DNA from: Piscicola geometra
Taxonomy: Eukaryota > Annelida > Clitellata > Hirudinida > Piscicolidae
Length of the DNA stretch: 64,000 nucleotides
Assembly (NCBI GenBank): GCA_943735955.1
Contig: OX030956.1
Span: 3,623,912-3,687,911, forward strand
Reading direction: 5' to 3'
Made by a program: the position numbers and the translations under genes. The notes under the pieces were generated by a model. It searched no databases. It worked only from the letters and a program-made list of their open reading frames with translations, and was not told the origin of the DNA. This document shows positions 1-21,606 of the stretch, piece by piece; position 1 is the first letter of the stretch, and every line of letters begins with the position of its first letter.

Positions 1-32
1 GTAGTAGAGAGTGTTGTGGGCGAGTAGCATAC

Positions 33-162
33 CTGAAGAGTTGCCGTGAAGAGGAAGAAAACTGTCGATAGGTTTTTCGTCGTTTGCATTAATCAATGAG
101 ACATTCATGAAGACAGTCAACAGAAAAAATAGTTGAAAAAGCGTTAATTTATTAAACATCAT
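33..162 (-). CDS. First exon of a secreted or membrane protein (partial, function unknown)
   Basis: The minus strand opens with ATG at 162 (a second ATG follows at 159) and reads 43 codons to a GT donor at 32-31. After Met-Met-Phe-Asn-Lys there is a hydrophobic stretch (LFQLFFLLTVFMNVSLINA) typical of a signal peptide, then the polar segment NDEKPIDSFLPLHGNSS, which contains a possible N-glycosylation site (Asn-Ser-Ser). The exon ends in phase 1 with a consensus donor (CAG|gtatgc). All later exons lie to the left, outside the window, so the mature protein is unseen and no family can be named. The signal peptide is clear; start and donor are inferred from the single strand. Confidence 0.55.
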
Positions 163-1395
163 TTTACTGATTTTAACAATTGAAGAACTTTATGCCAAAA
201 AAACCTAATTATTAAAAAAACAATGATTTTAAGTGTCTTTCTTTTTTAGGACTATGGCTTTACATTATATTAATATTAAAAAACTCAGAACAATTTTTTT
301 TACTGAAAAACATTTTTGCGAAATCCACAGATTCATCTTCTTTTTATACTCCAGCTCTACCCACAACTATACAATTTCAATCTATATATTATTGTCGATA
401 CTCACTTAGAAAATGTATATAAAAACGTCTAATTACGCTAAAAATTATTTATTGGGGTAATGGAGAAAAAGAGGAATATATGAACCGTTAGAAAATCTTT
501 GACGAAAGAAAAAACATGGGCTAAAGGTTTAAGGAAGACTGGATGAAAGGCAATGCGAAGATCACGTCAAGTGAAGAATGCACTTTTGTGAGAAAAAAAA
601 ATTGTGAAAACCTTTAAAAAAGTATTTTACAAAATTGATTAATTTTTTAACTAAGTAAAGATGTTTATTTTTGAGTAAACCTTAGTGTTAACAGACAACA
701 ACTTGTATTAATTAAGTGAAACTTAAGTATTCACAGCTTGAGAACAACGCTTCTACCGCCGATAACTTGAAGGGATTCTGTAAACCACTTTCCAATCTAA
801 CCTTTATTTTACGTACTTATCCTTTTAAATGTCATTATCTCCTTGAAACAATCTTCTTTCCAATCGTTTAAAAAACTTTGAAAAGTTGTTAAAAGCAATC
901 AGTGACTATTAATCAAATGCTCTACCTCATTTCACCACCCCTAACAAGTAACACATTTCAAAATGCTTTATAATTCTCGCATATACATACTTATACACAT
1001 CCATATATATTGCACACCTGGTTCTGATATTAGGCGTTAAGAAAAGGCGTAACGCGCGAATTGATGATCACCAATCTTGTTAAGTCTATAATTTAATGTT
1101 TCAGCAATGTTTCTACTTTGGTAACTCTCAGCCCTGGAGTTTTTAACATTAAGCAATTTTCTAAAAAGAAAGAAAGTATTTTGGTTTAAAAAAAAGTTTT
1201 TTATTTTGAATTGGAAGTACAATAATTTTTAACAATTCAAAACTATTTTTTCAACATAAACGGAATATGAATAAAACAAGTGTTCAATAACATTCTAATA
1301 CGGGAATCAAAACTTAAGATATATACTATTTAAGCGTTCTTCTCTATGAGGAAATTTATTAATTAGTTAATATTGACGTCTCAAAAGTAGTTGAT
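163..1395. other. Intergenic, AT-rich
   Basis: This stretch holds the 5' flank of the secreted-protein exon and the 3' flank of ALDH9A1. Only short spurious frames are present; I see no exon, repeat family or RNA gene. Confidence 0.6.
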
Positions 1396-4792
<3,397 letters not shown>

Positions 4793-5151
4793 TTGTGTAA
4801 AAATTGATCAGTATCACTTATAGTTAATTATTATAAATGAAATGCAAATATATTTACTGACCTACATTATCAGTCAAAAGGTTTCAACTCACCTAATATA
4901 TTATTGTTTTTAAACTTTGACCTCTTGGTGAAAACAAACACGTCCCAAGTGAATCTAATTAATTTAATTTATGCCTGCTAATGTATTATAGTGGAGGAAA
5001 TAGTTTATTTTGGAAATTAATTTTCATTTCATAAATTTTCATAACTTATAAACGCCTATATATATTTTCCAACACAACAAAGAATCAACACCAAGAAACC
5101 TTGAAAAATACATATTAAAAAACAAAAACTTTTATTGAAAAGTTTTCAAAA
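4793..5151. promoter_or_regulatory. Short spacer between RABGEF1 3' end and ALDH9A1 start
   Basis: About 360 bp of AT-rich DNA separates the RABGEF1 stop from the ALDH9A1 start; both genes read on the minus strand. A polyadenylation signal AATAAA (minus strand, 5131-5136) lies 16 bp beyond the RABGEF1 stop. The rest must hold the ALDH9A1 promoter; no defined element is recognisable. Confidence 0.5.
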
Positions 5152-8100
5152 TTACAATCCACTCCCACCACTTTCATTTTTATTACGAATCTTTTCCAAG
5201 ACATCAAAAACGTCGATTTCATTTCCACAAGCGCCCCCATCTTCATATTCACTTTTATCTCCGGCGTCATAACCTTCTGCATCATCCTTGGTTATTTGAT
5301 CAAGGACGCAAGAATGATCGTCCATCGAGTCATCCAGTTCCAGAAATGGATCAATCGATATGCACTCGTCATCGTCTTCATCGCATTTCCTTTCCTCTTC
5401 GTCTTTCAGCAAACTTACAATAATCTCCTTGGCCTGGTCATTTTCAGTTTTGCTTTTGTTGTTATTGTTGATAAAATCATTATTATTGTTACTATCATTC
5501 GTACCACCCTTACTGGTCGTATCGACTGATACTGAAGTATCAGTAACTCCCTTGTCATCTTCTACTTTGCTGACAAAATTACTTTTAGAATTATCATATG
5601 GAATAGGAAACTTCATGAGAATTCGTTCGTTAGACCTGGAGTTGCTCATAGTTTTAAAAAGCGGAGATGGAAGAGGGTTAAAGATGTCGTTACTTGAACT
5701 GTCTTTCATGTTTGCCTCAAGTTTGCTTGTGCCATCTACCAAGCCTGAATCAGTGAACGAGTTGAGAGAATTTAGAAAATCAGCTGAGAAGTTATTGCAC
5801 GATATGATGTTGTTCGGCTGCATGTTCAGGCCTGAGGACGTGAGTTCGATTCGTGGCGATGGACTATGCAGTTTCTGAGGGATCAACGGTGGAGGCAGGA
5901 GGTTGGCTTCAGGGTCATCATCATCGGCATCCAAGTCGACCTTGGTTCTTCGAGGACGTATCGTCAGTGGGTTTTCCGCTTTAATTTTTCTTATTTCGGC
6001 ATTAAAATCAGCGAAGAAATCGAGTAGTTCCTGCTTCATTTGCAGTGCTTCGGCCATCAGCGCCTCCTGACCCGCCTTAACCTGCGCCAAATTCTCATTC
6101 GCCTTCTGTACCAGACGGAGGCCTTCGCACGTTAATGGCGTGTGTGGATCGTGCATGACCACTTCTCCACGCATGAATCGATCGAACTCGGAAGGAGGAA
6201 GGCTGATCGACTGCGCTGTGAGGTTCTTAATGAAGGAGACTGCACAGCACTGGATGGTAATGGATTTTAAAATTCCAAAAAATTGAAATTTCATTATAAT
6301 TATCCTTATAAGTAGTATTATCGTTACTACTACTAGTATAACTATTATATTCTTATATTTCCATATATTTATAAGAACTAATATTTTTTAAAAAATTGTA
6401 AAATAGAACAAACGCCAACCAGATTAGTGAAATAGTATCCAGCTTCTCCAGTCATCAGCCTTGAAGGATTCGAAAAACGAGTTATGAACTGGATGTTTGA
6501 GGCCAAAAGGGGTGGATTGGATTTAAGGACGACGAAAATTAAAGAGGGCAGAAACTCGTCTGCCGATGCTGGTGCATTTTTGGAGGTTTTCAACGCTTCA
6601 AATATGTGCCTGGAACATCTAGGTGGAAATTATATTAATGAAATGTATTTTATTCGATATTATTTTTCACATATAACATAACAATTATAACATTAAAAAA
6701 CTCTTTTTATAGGATTCTTTTAAACTTTCTAAGAGGATATATAACAGATTCTTTGATACTAAAGTGAATCTCAATAACCTGACGACGCATTCTAGCTTAT
6801 CTTGAGGACAACGTTTGGCATTCACTTCGATCATGGCTGGAGAGAAAAGCAAATCATGTAAATGAAATGTAAATCCATATTTAATAATTCAATTCAATGT
6901 GTTCGAAAAGTTTTGATGCAACAAAGAATTTGAATAAGTTTGTGTTCATATTTTTTATATTTTCTGTGAAAATTGAAGACAGGGTTAGGTTACTTTTAGG
7001 GTTAGAATGCAAAAAAAATTGCGATTAAAATCTGTGTTTAACTTGATAAATATCGTTAAATACTAACGCTTTTTTTAAAGCCCACCACATTAATTACCAG
7101 GCTTTACACACACGATAACACCATCAATACAGATAGTGACCCACTAACTAGTGATGGCATGCTCCAGGATGTCCTTGACGGCGGGCACTGACTGGTCGAG
7201 ACTTGCATCGAGCAGCATGGGATTCAACCAATGTAAACTCCTGGCACATGTGAAAGGGGAAACACTTGCATGATAATGTTAAACGAAATGAGAAACGTTT
7301 ATATATATAATTTATTATAAATTTATTAAATAATTTATTAAAATCGAAAAATTAATAACAATTATTATTATTATTATTCAATTTAATGCGAAAAAATACG
7401 GAAAACTATTCAGGGAAAAAGAAATCATTTGAAATGTATTTTCAAAATATCTTATAATCATTTCAGCAATTTTGTGAGTATTTAATACAGCTATAAAAAT
7501 ACTAAAGCAAACCTGATTCTAGCTTGTAATTCCAGGTCTTTGATTTCGTCATCGGTGTTTTGTGGACTGAATAACTGCTGGTATAACCTGGGTAAGAGAT
7601 GGAAGTAATAATAGGGGTGGAATGTCCAGAAGGTTTGATGTTGGAAAAAATTGATTTAATAAAATGATGGCGTAGTGATTAATGCTGAAGAATTTTTGTT
7701 TTACCTGGTTAAAATGTACTTTTCAATGAAATCCATTAATTTCGTTATAGTTTCTGAGTCTAAATCTGGTAAAAAAGAAATAAATACTAAATCATTTGAC
7801 TTTATAAACAAACTAGAAAAACATGAAGCAATGAAGAAAGAACTCACCATTGATTATTTAAAACATGGGAAACGAATGTTTACTGATTTAAGAGCCTATG
7901 TTGATGTCTTAATAGAATTGAGATATAGAGGTATGGAGAAGAAAAAAAAGAAAAAAAATGAATAATGAACCTTTGTATGCCGGTTTGGAATGGAAGCGTT
8001 CATTGACAAGTTGGTAGAAGGTTGTCAGCATCTCTGAGAGGTCGTCAATGGCAGAGTTGCTCAGAGAGGCCACTTTCTCCACAACTAGCTGTTTGAAGAC

Positions 8101-8823
8101 ATTATATTTCTTGCTTTTTTTAATTAAAAGTTTATCAAGTTTTTTTAATATTTCTTATTCATGGAAACAATTTTACGTACATTTGGTTTTTTAAACTTCT
8201 CTTACCTTAACTTGCTTAGAGACATCCTGAATAACTTCCACATTATTGAGAGACTTGAGGAATGCAGCAAACTCCTTGCCAACCCTCTGACTCTCCTCAC
8301 TCGAGCGTCTGCTGTACGAGCCCCTCTGAGACCTTCCAGATGAGCTCTGATCATTCTCTTGAATGAGTTTCATGAGAATGTTTTTCAGAAATAGATAAAT
8401 TTAAAGTTAAGATTTTAAGCTTTACATCTTAAAATTGTATAATATTTTGGATTTCTTACGCAAGGGCTTGCCAAAGATTGAAGGAACAAAAGTTGGCTTT
8501 TTGAGGTTTAAGAATTTTCCTTTCTTTTTGTCTTCCAACTTAGGAAGTGTCCTTTAAGATTTAAGTTTAAATGTAATTATTACATTGTAATACAATATAT
8601 ATATAAATAAACATGTAAAATAGGCATAGATATGTATAGAATGTTTAATTTTCCATTAAATAAATAATCAAAATGAATACTTAGCCGTTTGCAGTTTTGA
8701 TTTTTTCTTCAAGCGGATTTCCTTGTAACATATACTGCAGTAACCCTCCCATGTCTCATTACCATAAAAGCTGCAACCATTTTTACAGAGAAGATCCGAT
8801 TGTTCAATCTTAGTCTTAGACAT
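5152..8823 (-). CDS. RABGEF1: Rabex-5 / RABGEF1, Rab5 guanine nucleotide exchange factor
   Basis: Ten exons: 8681-8823, 8460-8551, 8206-8357, 7971-8088, 7705-7765, 7513-7587, 7149-7240, 6779-6836, 6420-6618, 5152-6249, totalling 2088 nt and 695 residues with all phases consistent. The N-terminus carries an A20-type zinc finger ([20 protein letters not shown], then CSIC), which in Rabex-5 binds ubiquitin and has E3 activity. A helical bundle follows ([25 protein letters not shown]), then the VPS9 exchange domain with [49 protein letters not shown]; the Asp and Tyr needed for Rab5 exchange are present. A coiled region (about 365-445) matches the Rabaptin-binding part. After PPPLIPQ, where vertebrate Rabex-5 almost ends, an extra 240 residues rich in Ser, Asn, Asp and Glu follow in the same exon. 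Expected role: Rab5 activation on early endosomes. Confidence 0.93.
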
Positions 8824-9386
8824 ATTATTATTTTACTAATTCGTATCTAAAGGCTTAATTTAAGAGTCTAAACAAGATGTAAAATTGGTACATTTAAATT
8901 TATTTATCTATGGGACTTACTATGAATCGTATGTAATAAATGACAAACACTAATTTCAAATTTTAAATATTTTTAAAATTTCAGAAAATTTTTTTATGAT
9001 TTGCAAAACTTGATTCTTTTTGATATAAAGTTGTTTTTTAAAATATTTATTACACTAAATAATACAAGCAGTAAAACAAATAATTTACTAAAAAGTTTTA
9101 ATTATTTTTTAACACCACAAAACCTTAATAAAAAATTTGAAGGATATTTCAACTAGTTGAAAAAATTGTAATACACCACATGACTGCCTTAAACTAATTA
9201 AATTAAAGGAGTCAATTAAATTGTGAAGCATTGAGGTTGAATAAATAAAAATATTGAAATTTTAGTTATAATCAAATAATATTTAAATTATTTTTGAAGT
9301 ATGCCGTCACAAATTAATTTAATTATTATAATCTAAAATACATCTGAAATTAATTTCTTAGACTCATTCTCTCGCAAGAGGGCAGG
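8824..9386. other. Intergenic spacer between SRPRA 3' end and RABGEF1 start
   Basis: AT-rich DNA of about 560 bp between two genes read in the same (minus) direction. It contains the SRPRA 3' untranslated region and the RABGEF1 promoter region; no recognisable motif or repeat was seen. Confidence 0.5.
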
Positions 9387-15075
<5,689 letters not shown>

Positions 15076-16107
15076 ATTTTACAATTTCTCGAAATATTTA
15101 GTATTAGTTACGTGGGAAAAGTTAATCTCTTAAACGTGAGGCCTTTAATGTCTGAATTTTACTGCGCGTTATTTTTTCAATCAAAATCTATAACAAATTA
15201 TTTTCAAATTTGAAAAATGTTATTTTGAAAATTCACATATGTAAATTTAACGTTTAAAAAAATTTAACATTTCAAAAATAAAATGTTGATGGCAATTTTA
15301 TTTATTTTTTCATTAAATCTAGAAAAATAATTTTTTTCAAAACTAAGTTATGATGTAAAAATTTGATTTAGTCTTCAATGTAATCAATCTATAAAAACCA
15401 ATCAAATCATATTTTTTCAAGCTATTAAGATTTAAATCTTTTTTTCTATATGTTTGAAAAATAATTGTTGCAAAACATTGAAAAAAATTAGTTCTATGAA
15501 TATTTCAATAGTTTCCTTAATTTAGGTGAAGGTATGATTTTACTTTTAAAATTAAAAGTACCTTTAGCATGATACCAGTTAGACACACATTGTCGTAATT
15601 TTATCTGTTTTATCAGCATATCTTTCTGTCTATTAATTGAATAAGTTCGTTTTTTGATATAATAAGATAGTGAATAAGAATGATCTTATTGATTTTTTGA
15701 GATCTTGAATTTTCAGTAATAAATACAATAATTGAAACTATCTAACATTTATTTTCTAAATATTAAAATTTATCTAAGGTTTCATAATTTATTTTAATTT
15801 ATTCAAAATCATAATCTAAATGTGAATGAAATCTTTCTAAATTAAAATATAGAATAGCTTATTAATTGCTAGAGAAGTTCTGTTATGAAGTAAGAGATTT
15901 ACACTGTAAATTTTACAGTTAAATGGCCACTTTATTGAATGAATATATATTTTTCCAGATTTCTTGAAAGACTGAGCTGAACTTTAGTACTGATTAATAG
16001 TTTTCCATTACTAAGTCACTTTAATACTGTGAAACAAGATTAAAATTTATAGTTTCAAAACAACAACAAAATTTATTTTTTTTCTACTTCATTGGTTATT
16101 TTAAAGC
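15076..16107. promoter_or_regulatory. Divergent intergenic region SRPRA / ethanolamine kinase
   Basis: About 1 kb of very AT-rich DNA between two start codons facing away from each other, so it must carry both promoters. I see no recognisable box, CpG island or repeat in it. Confidence 0.45.
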
Positions 16108-19100
16108 ATGGAGATAAAGCATTTTCCTATAGAAATAAATGAAAACGCTTTGAATGAAGGAGCCTTGAAAGTGGTAAGTAGTCTCAGAGATGATTGGAAT
16201 GAAGATAATGTCAAGTACAAGGTACTTTTGAGATAGTTTAAACGAAGATCAGTTGATACTTTAAATATTTTAAATTTTTCAATATATGAATGAATTTTTA
16301 TAATTTTGTATTAATAGTTAAATACTTTAAAGTTTTTCATGAAGGAAGAAATACCGAAAAAATTGTTTTTAAATATAATTACATTTTAATAAAGCTATAA
16401 TTTCAAGAGAAGTTTTATTATCAAACATCACTCTGCTTTGCAAAATATATTTCAAACTAATTTTCATTCATTTTAAAATGATTGAATTCTTAGCTCTACC
16501 AAGATGGTCACACCAACAAATTAGTTGCATGCATCAAGGAAGAAGAAGTTATATTGGTAGGTTCAGAAATATTTTTAATAAGAAATAAAAATCTGAAAAA
16601 AAATTATCAAATTGAAAAATGGGAAAAATTTATTTTTGCATTTTATTTTCTGGGGCATGATAATTTAGCAAAAGTGTTTAGATCAATACATCAAAATAAT
16701 TCTATTATAAAATAATTCTATCACCATTATGATTGTTTCAACCATCATCAAATTCATTCCAGGTGAGAGTGTATGGAAAAGACTCAAACCTTTTGATTAA
16801 CAGACATCAAGAAAAGCAAACTATGACCTTGCTTTCCATCATAGGTACGTATTTTCCAATAATTTAAGTGTAGCACACTAAAAAGTCTCTACTTATAATG
16901 GGAATTATAGTGGCGTAAAACCCCACAAGTCTCAAAGCCACTTCGTCTGCACATTTTCATGCAAGCCTATCCTAAAATATCTATTAAAAAGGCAATTTTA
17001 AACTTAAAATAGAATAATTTAATGTCCCTAAATAGATGTGTCGTCCTCACTATCTTACGTCACACTATCCTAATTAGAAGACTGAACAGTTTCTTATCTC
17101 GATTCTCCAATCAATCTTACACATATGCTGGTGACTTGCATGTTGCTAGTTAAAATTGCTGGTAAAAGTCGACCGAAACGTCGTTCTTTTTTGATGACAA
17201 TTTAATAAAAAGCGAAAAAAAAATCCACTTGCTCGCTCATTTGGGCCGGTGATCAATTTTCCGGTGTTTTTATTTCAAAAATGTTCGATTTTTTTCAATT
17301 TTGTGTTTTTCATTATGTTGAGTAAAATAGAGTAAAATTAAATATTAATCAATAAAGTATTGATTTTAGAAACAAAAATTGAAAGTAGGCAATGTTAAGT
17401 ATAATGTATTCAATAATTTAAGTTAATTATAGTTATATTATAACCGTTCAAGTCTTAGGGAAAAATAACGATTTTTACTAGTTCTTTACAATTGAGTAGC
17501 TTATGATTTAGGAAAAATATGAATGGAAAAATGGAAAAAATGAAAATGGAAAAATATGAATAGGAAAAATAACGATTTTTACTATTTCTTTACAATTGAG
17601 TAGCTTATGATTTAGGGTTTCTTTTTTCTAGGCTGTGCACGACCCGTCTACTGCTCCTTCGATAACGGCATCGCTTACGAATTCGCCAAGGGAATCACAC
17701 TCGACGACGAAACAATCTTCGATATTAATATTCAGAGGTTAGGGACATCTTGAAAACTTTAATTTTCAAGTTTTCAAAATTTGAAGTTTAAGTATAATTT
17801 TTTACAATTTGAATTATATTTTATTATTACTTTTATACTCCTATAAATTATTATACATTGATTATAATCGATCTTTGTCATGTAGTTATGATGTTGCTTA
17901 TATTGTGAGATCTAGGGCATCTGGTATCTTGTAATATTAAAAAATCGATTTTTCGAACTCTTAATGAATAATACGGAAATTTACCGAATGTTAACTTATC
18001 AAAATCCATTCTAAAGTTCATTAAATCACCTTACAAATAGGCTAGTGGCAAAGGAATTAGTGAAGATGCATTCATTCAACCTAAACGAGGCTGTTGAGAA
18101 GCTGGGAGGCGAGAATCTCTTCGAAAAGAAGTCGTGCCTCTTTTCGAAGATGATTGAGTGGCTGTCTCACATCAGGCCTGACGCTGCCATGCCGGCAGGG
18201 TACGTTGTGTGTCACGTACATGATGACGCTTTTGCCTTGAATACTTTTCTCAGTTTTAGCAGTTTATGTCACTTTTGATGATGAGGTAACTTTTAAAATA
18301 TCGGTTTATATATAGATCGATCTTTTTTGTGTTTGATGTGGCTGAGTTTTTTTACAAATATTTTGCTGTCGAACTAAAATAATTTCACCAAACATCACAG
18401 CTGGAGCAAGGAACAAATAAGAGAGGAGGTTGATGAGTTGGAAGAGCACCTCACCTCTCTTGGGTCACCTACTGTCTTCTGTCATAACGACCTCCTGCCC
18501 AAAAACATAATCTATGATGAAGAAAATGGTGCGCTATATTTAAAAAGAATATATTTTGATCCTTTAATCAACATTTGATCTGTTAATAAGTCTCAATTTT
18601 TCCCCAGATAAAATAGCATTCATTGATTTTGAATACGCCTTTCCAAACTACCAAGCTTTCGACATTGGAAACTATTTCTGTGAATATGCAGGTGCATTTG
18701 TATAGAGAGAGTTATTAAAATGTATCACGGAAAAAAAGTTAATTTAATTTTATCAAAGTTTCACTAGACTTTATGAATTTTTCCTCTTTGATTTAATGAT
18801 TTAAAACGCTTTTATTTCTCGAATTGATAAAATTCATCAACCATCAACCACCTCAAGGCAACTCAATCACCGACCCAAACCAAAAAGGTATGGAGGGAAT
18901 GAACTACGACCTGTACCCCTCCGAGGCATTCCAGAAGCAATGGTTGACAGAGTATTTGAGGGCGTTCAGGGGCGGTAGTGGCGAGATGCTGGTGAGCGCT
19001 GTGGATTTGGAACGCCTCTACGTGCAAGTCAACAAGTTTGCTTTGGTAGGCGTGTGTTGTGGGTGGTTTGGTTCTTGTGGTTGGGTGGGTGGTTTGGTGG

Positions 19101-21606
19101 GATGAAGGGAGTTTGGTGTGTTGTGGGTTGTGGGAGACAATTTAGACAAGTTTTCATAGTTTAATAGCTTTGTTAATGAAAACTCCTATCTTCTTACATG
19201 TGGGCCAATATATTTGTATGGAGTTTTACTTTTTGAACTTTGAATAGTTATCGCTTTTTTAGTTTAGTTTAGGGAGGTAAACCACCAAAGGTCTTTTGAC
19301 TTTTATAGTTGCTGATGCTAATATATTTATTTAATTATTTTTATGTTATAATCACGTTTATAGTTGTACGCCATCGGTGGATTTATCCTAAAACTATTCT
19401 GTTTTATGTGAGATAAATCAGTTATTAAAGACATTTTACTTATGTTAGGTTGGCAATGCTGCTTTGATAGTTTCAATGTATGACTTCTTTTTTTGCTGGT
19501 ATTTAGCGTGAAAACCCAGACTTTGTTTGGCTGTCGTAAATATTGTTCAATATATTGATGTTTCTGTCACGTCAACACGTAGGCGGTGAAACTGTGAGGT
19601 TGATAATTAAACTATTTCAAGTCATGCACTATCCGACGTTTCTCTCGGTTTTGATACTATTTTAGTAGTTTTTATATAAAAGATTTATATACAATCGTTG
19701 TATTTTGTCGAGAATATATATATATATATATATTTGTATATCTAGAAATTAGAGGTCGTACCGGGTACCCGTGGGACTCCCATGGGAACGGGAATGAAAA
19801 GTAAAATCGGGAACGGGAAATGTTGGTAATCAGGAATAGATTATCGGGAAGGAATTATGTTTTAGCTTATTTGGAATTATATTTTCTTGTTTAAATATTT
19901 TATTGATATTACTTTTATAACTTTTACTTTTAATTTTATTAATCGCATCATTTCAAATTAATGAGTCCATTAGAGACCGACCGAAACAGATATTTTTATT
20001 TCGGCCGAAACCGAAATTAGGCCGAAATTAAAATCCCACTTTCGGCCGAAACCGAAATTGAGCCGAAATTGAAGATCAATTTTCGGCCGAAACCGAAATT
20101 AAACCGAAATTGTAATCATATTTTCGGCCGAAACCGAAGCCGAAACCGAAATTTTTTCCAACTTTTATTAAAAATGAAAAAATAGTATTTAACGATGACA
20201 ATGCCAGTTTAATAAGTAAATCCAAACAAGCGTATATTTTAAGCCAAAAAATAAAATTTGTTGTTGTTGACAGGCTTTGCTTTGGTCAGACTGATATTTT
20301 GTAAAAAACTTCCAAATAGGATTCAACGACATTCTCATTATTTATTTTTGAATTAATTAATCGAAGCCAAATCTTCTCGTTCTTTCGACTTATACATAGT
20401 GTTTTTCAAAGCATGGATATCTAGATTTCCACATGCTTGTATATCTTATTCGAATAATGTGTGTGTGTGTGTTTGTGTGTGTGTGTACCTCTAATAAATC
20501 GACCCTCTGGATCATTGCCAAAGATGCATTTAACTTTCCCATCACATCTAATAGATATCTAATAGAGATGAGAATCGAACCCAAACTTAATAATTCAAGT
20601 TCGATTGAGGATATACAGATACTTATTTTTTAAACAAATGTTTTAAGAAATAAAATTTTCTTAAAAAAAGTTTTGTTAAATATCATCATTGAACGTATGC
20701 CAATTATTTAAATTTCAAATACATGATTGTTGTTCCAGATGCTTGTATATGTTATTCGAATAATTAGTCTGATGACCGCCATAAATCAATCAACCACGAT
20801 AACTAATAGATATCTAATAGAGAATGGAATCCGAACTTAATAGTTCGATTGAGAATACAGATATATCAGATAAACTACATAAATAAATAAAAATTTCGGT
20901 TTTTCGGTAAATAAGAGATCCATTTCGGCCGAAACCGAAATTGAGCCGAAATTACAAAATTATTTTCGGCCGAAACCGAAAAATTGCCGAAATTGTACAA
21001 TTAGATTCGGCCGAAACCGAAAAATGGCCGAAACTAAGAAAATTGGCAATTTCGGCGCCGAAACCGAAACCGAACCGAATTTCGGTCGGTCTCTAGAGTC
21101 CATAGAACTTTGGCAAGTGTTTAATAGTTTTCAATATTATATTTCAATTTAAACCTTAAAATATTTATTATATTGGATTCTGTAAGAACAATTATTAGTT
21201 TTTGATGTCAGTTCTTTTAAAAAAAATCTTTTATTAGTTTTTTATATTTTTTTGACAAATTTTCTTACTGTTTAATCCTCTTTATCTTTTTCTAATAAAA
21301 AAAAATCAATTGTCAGCAGAATAATTAAATTTTTTATTGAATACTCAAATAATACAATACGCTATTATCAGCACAATATTCAAAATTTCAAACATTGAAT
21401 CATATAATCTAAAACTATTTTATCATTATAATCATAATTTCTTCCACCCAACACAGGCCTCGCACGTTCTCTGGGCGATCTGGGGCATCGTGCAATCTCA
21501 CCACTCGACCATCGACTACGACTACCTTCAATTCGCCAGCCTTCGTCTGCAGGAGTACAAGAGACGCAAGCACGAGTTCTTCACGCTCAAGTTGCCTTCT
21601 CCATGA
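16108..21606 (+). CDS. ETNK1: Ethanolamine kinase
   Basis: Nine exons: 16108-16221, 16494-16556, 16763-16844, 17632-17737, 18041-18199, 18401-18528, 18608-18691, 18888-19045, 21457-21606; 1044 nt, 347 residues, frame intact. It phosphorylates ethanolamine with ATP, the first step of the CDP-ethanolamine route to phosphatidylethanolamine, in the cytosol. Visible are the N-lobe start DGHTNKLVACI, the Brenner-type catalytic loop VFCHNDLLPKNIIYD (about 201-215), the metal-binding FIDFEYAFPNYQAFDIGNYF, and the ETNK-like end (LYVQVNKFALASHVLWAIWG). The sequence is closer to ETNK1/ETNK2 than to choline kinase, mainly from the catalytic loop and the C-terminal segment. The symbol ETNK1 is used for the family; ETNK2 cannot be excluded. 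The last intron (2.4 kb) carries two transposon insertions. Confidence 0.93.
16895..17200. mobile_element. Possible old interspersed repeat in ethanolamine kinase intron 3
   Basis: The segment ATTATAGTGGCGTAAAACCCC resembles ATTATAGTGGCGTATAACCC at 52642-52662, next to the SINE body in another gene, and is followed by a weakly conserved AAGCCACT-type match. This suggests a degenerate copy of the same repeat family. Boundaries are uncertain. Confidence 0.3.
17459..17617. repeat. Direct duplication of about 53 bp near an acceptor
   Basis: The segment starting GGAAAAATAACGATTTTTAC (17460) and ending ATGATTTAGG recurs at 17566 with one or two differences. The second copy ends about 14 bp before the acceptor of exon 17632-17737. 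The spacer is made of short GGAAAAATATGAAT-type repeats. Confidence 0.85.
19751..19860 (+). mobile_element. Left-end fragment of a hAT transposon (same family as 42368-43878)
   Basis: The sequence starting TAGAGGTCGTACCGGGTACC followed by GGGACTCCCATGGGAACGGG matches the left end of the hAT element at 42368 with few differences. No right end was found near it. The non-autonomous element at 19971 begins about 110 bp downstream, so this may be an older, truncated insertion. Confidence 0.65.
19971..21095. mobile_element. Non-autonomous hAT-type element with terminal inverted repeats, 1125 bp
   Basis: Ends are TAGAGACCGACCGAAA and its complement TTTCGGTCGGTCTCTA. It is flanked on both sides by a perfect 8-bp duplication GAGTCCAT (19963-19970 and 21096-21103), the target size of hAT transposons. 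Just inside both ends lie tandem units of about 40 bp built on the palindrome TTTCGGCCGAAA followed by ACCGAAATT. The 700-bp core has no transposase frame. A second copy lies at 58767-59660. It sits in the last intron of ethanolamine kinase. Confidence 0.9.

Noticed and set aside
5360..5878. 172-residue plus-strand frame rich in Ser and Leu
   Set aside because: Antisense shadow of the acidic Ser-rich tail of RABGEF1.
6975..7005. Second telomere-like patch (GGGTTAGGTT ... TTAGGGTTAG)
   Set aside because: Only two or three non-adjacent units; could be chance.
7675..7965. 96-residue Lys-rich plus-strand frame
   Set aside because: Overlaps RABGEF1 exon 7705-7765 in antisense; the rest is A-rich intron. 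No splice or domain evidence.
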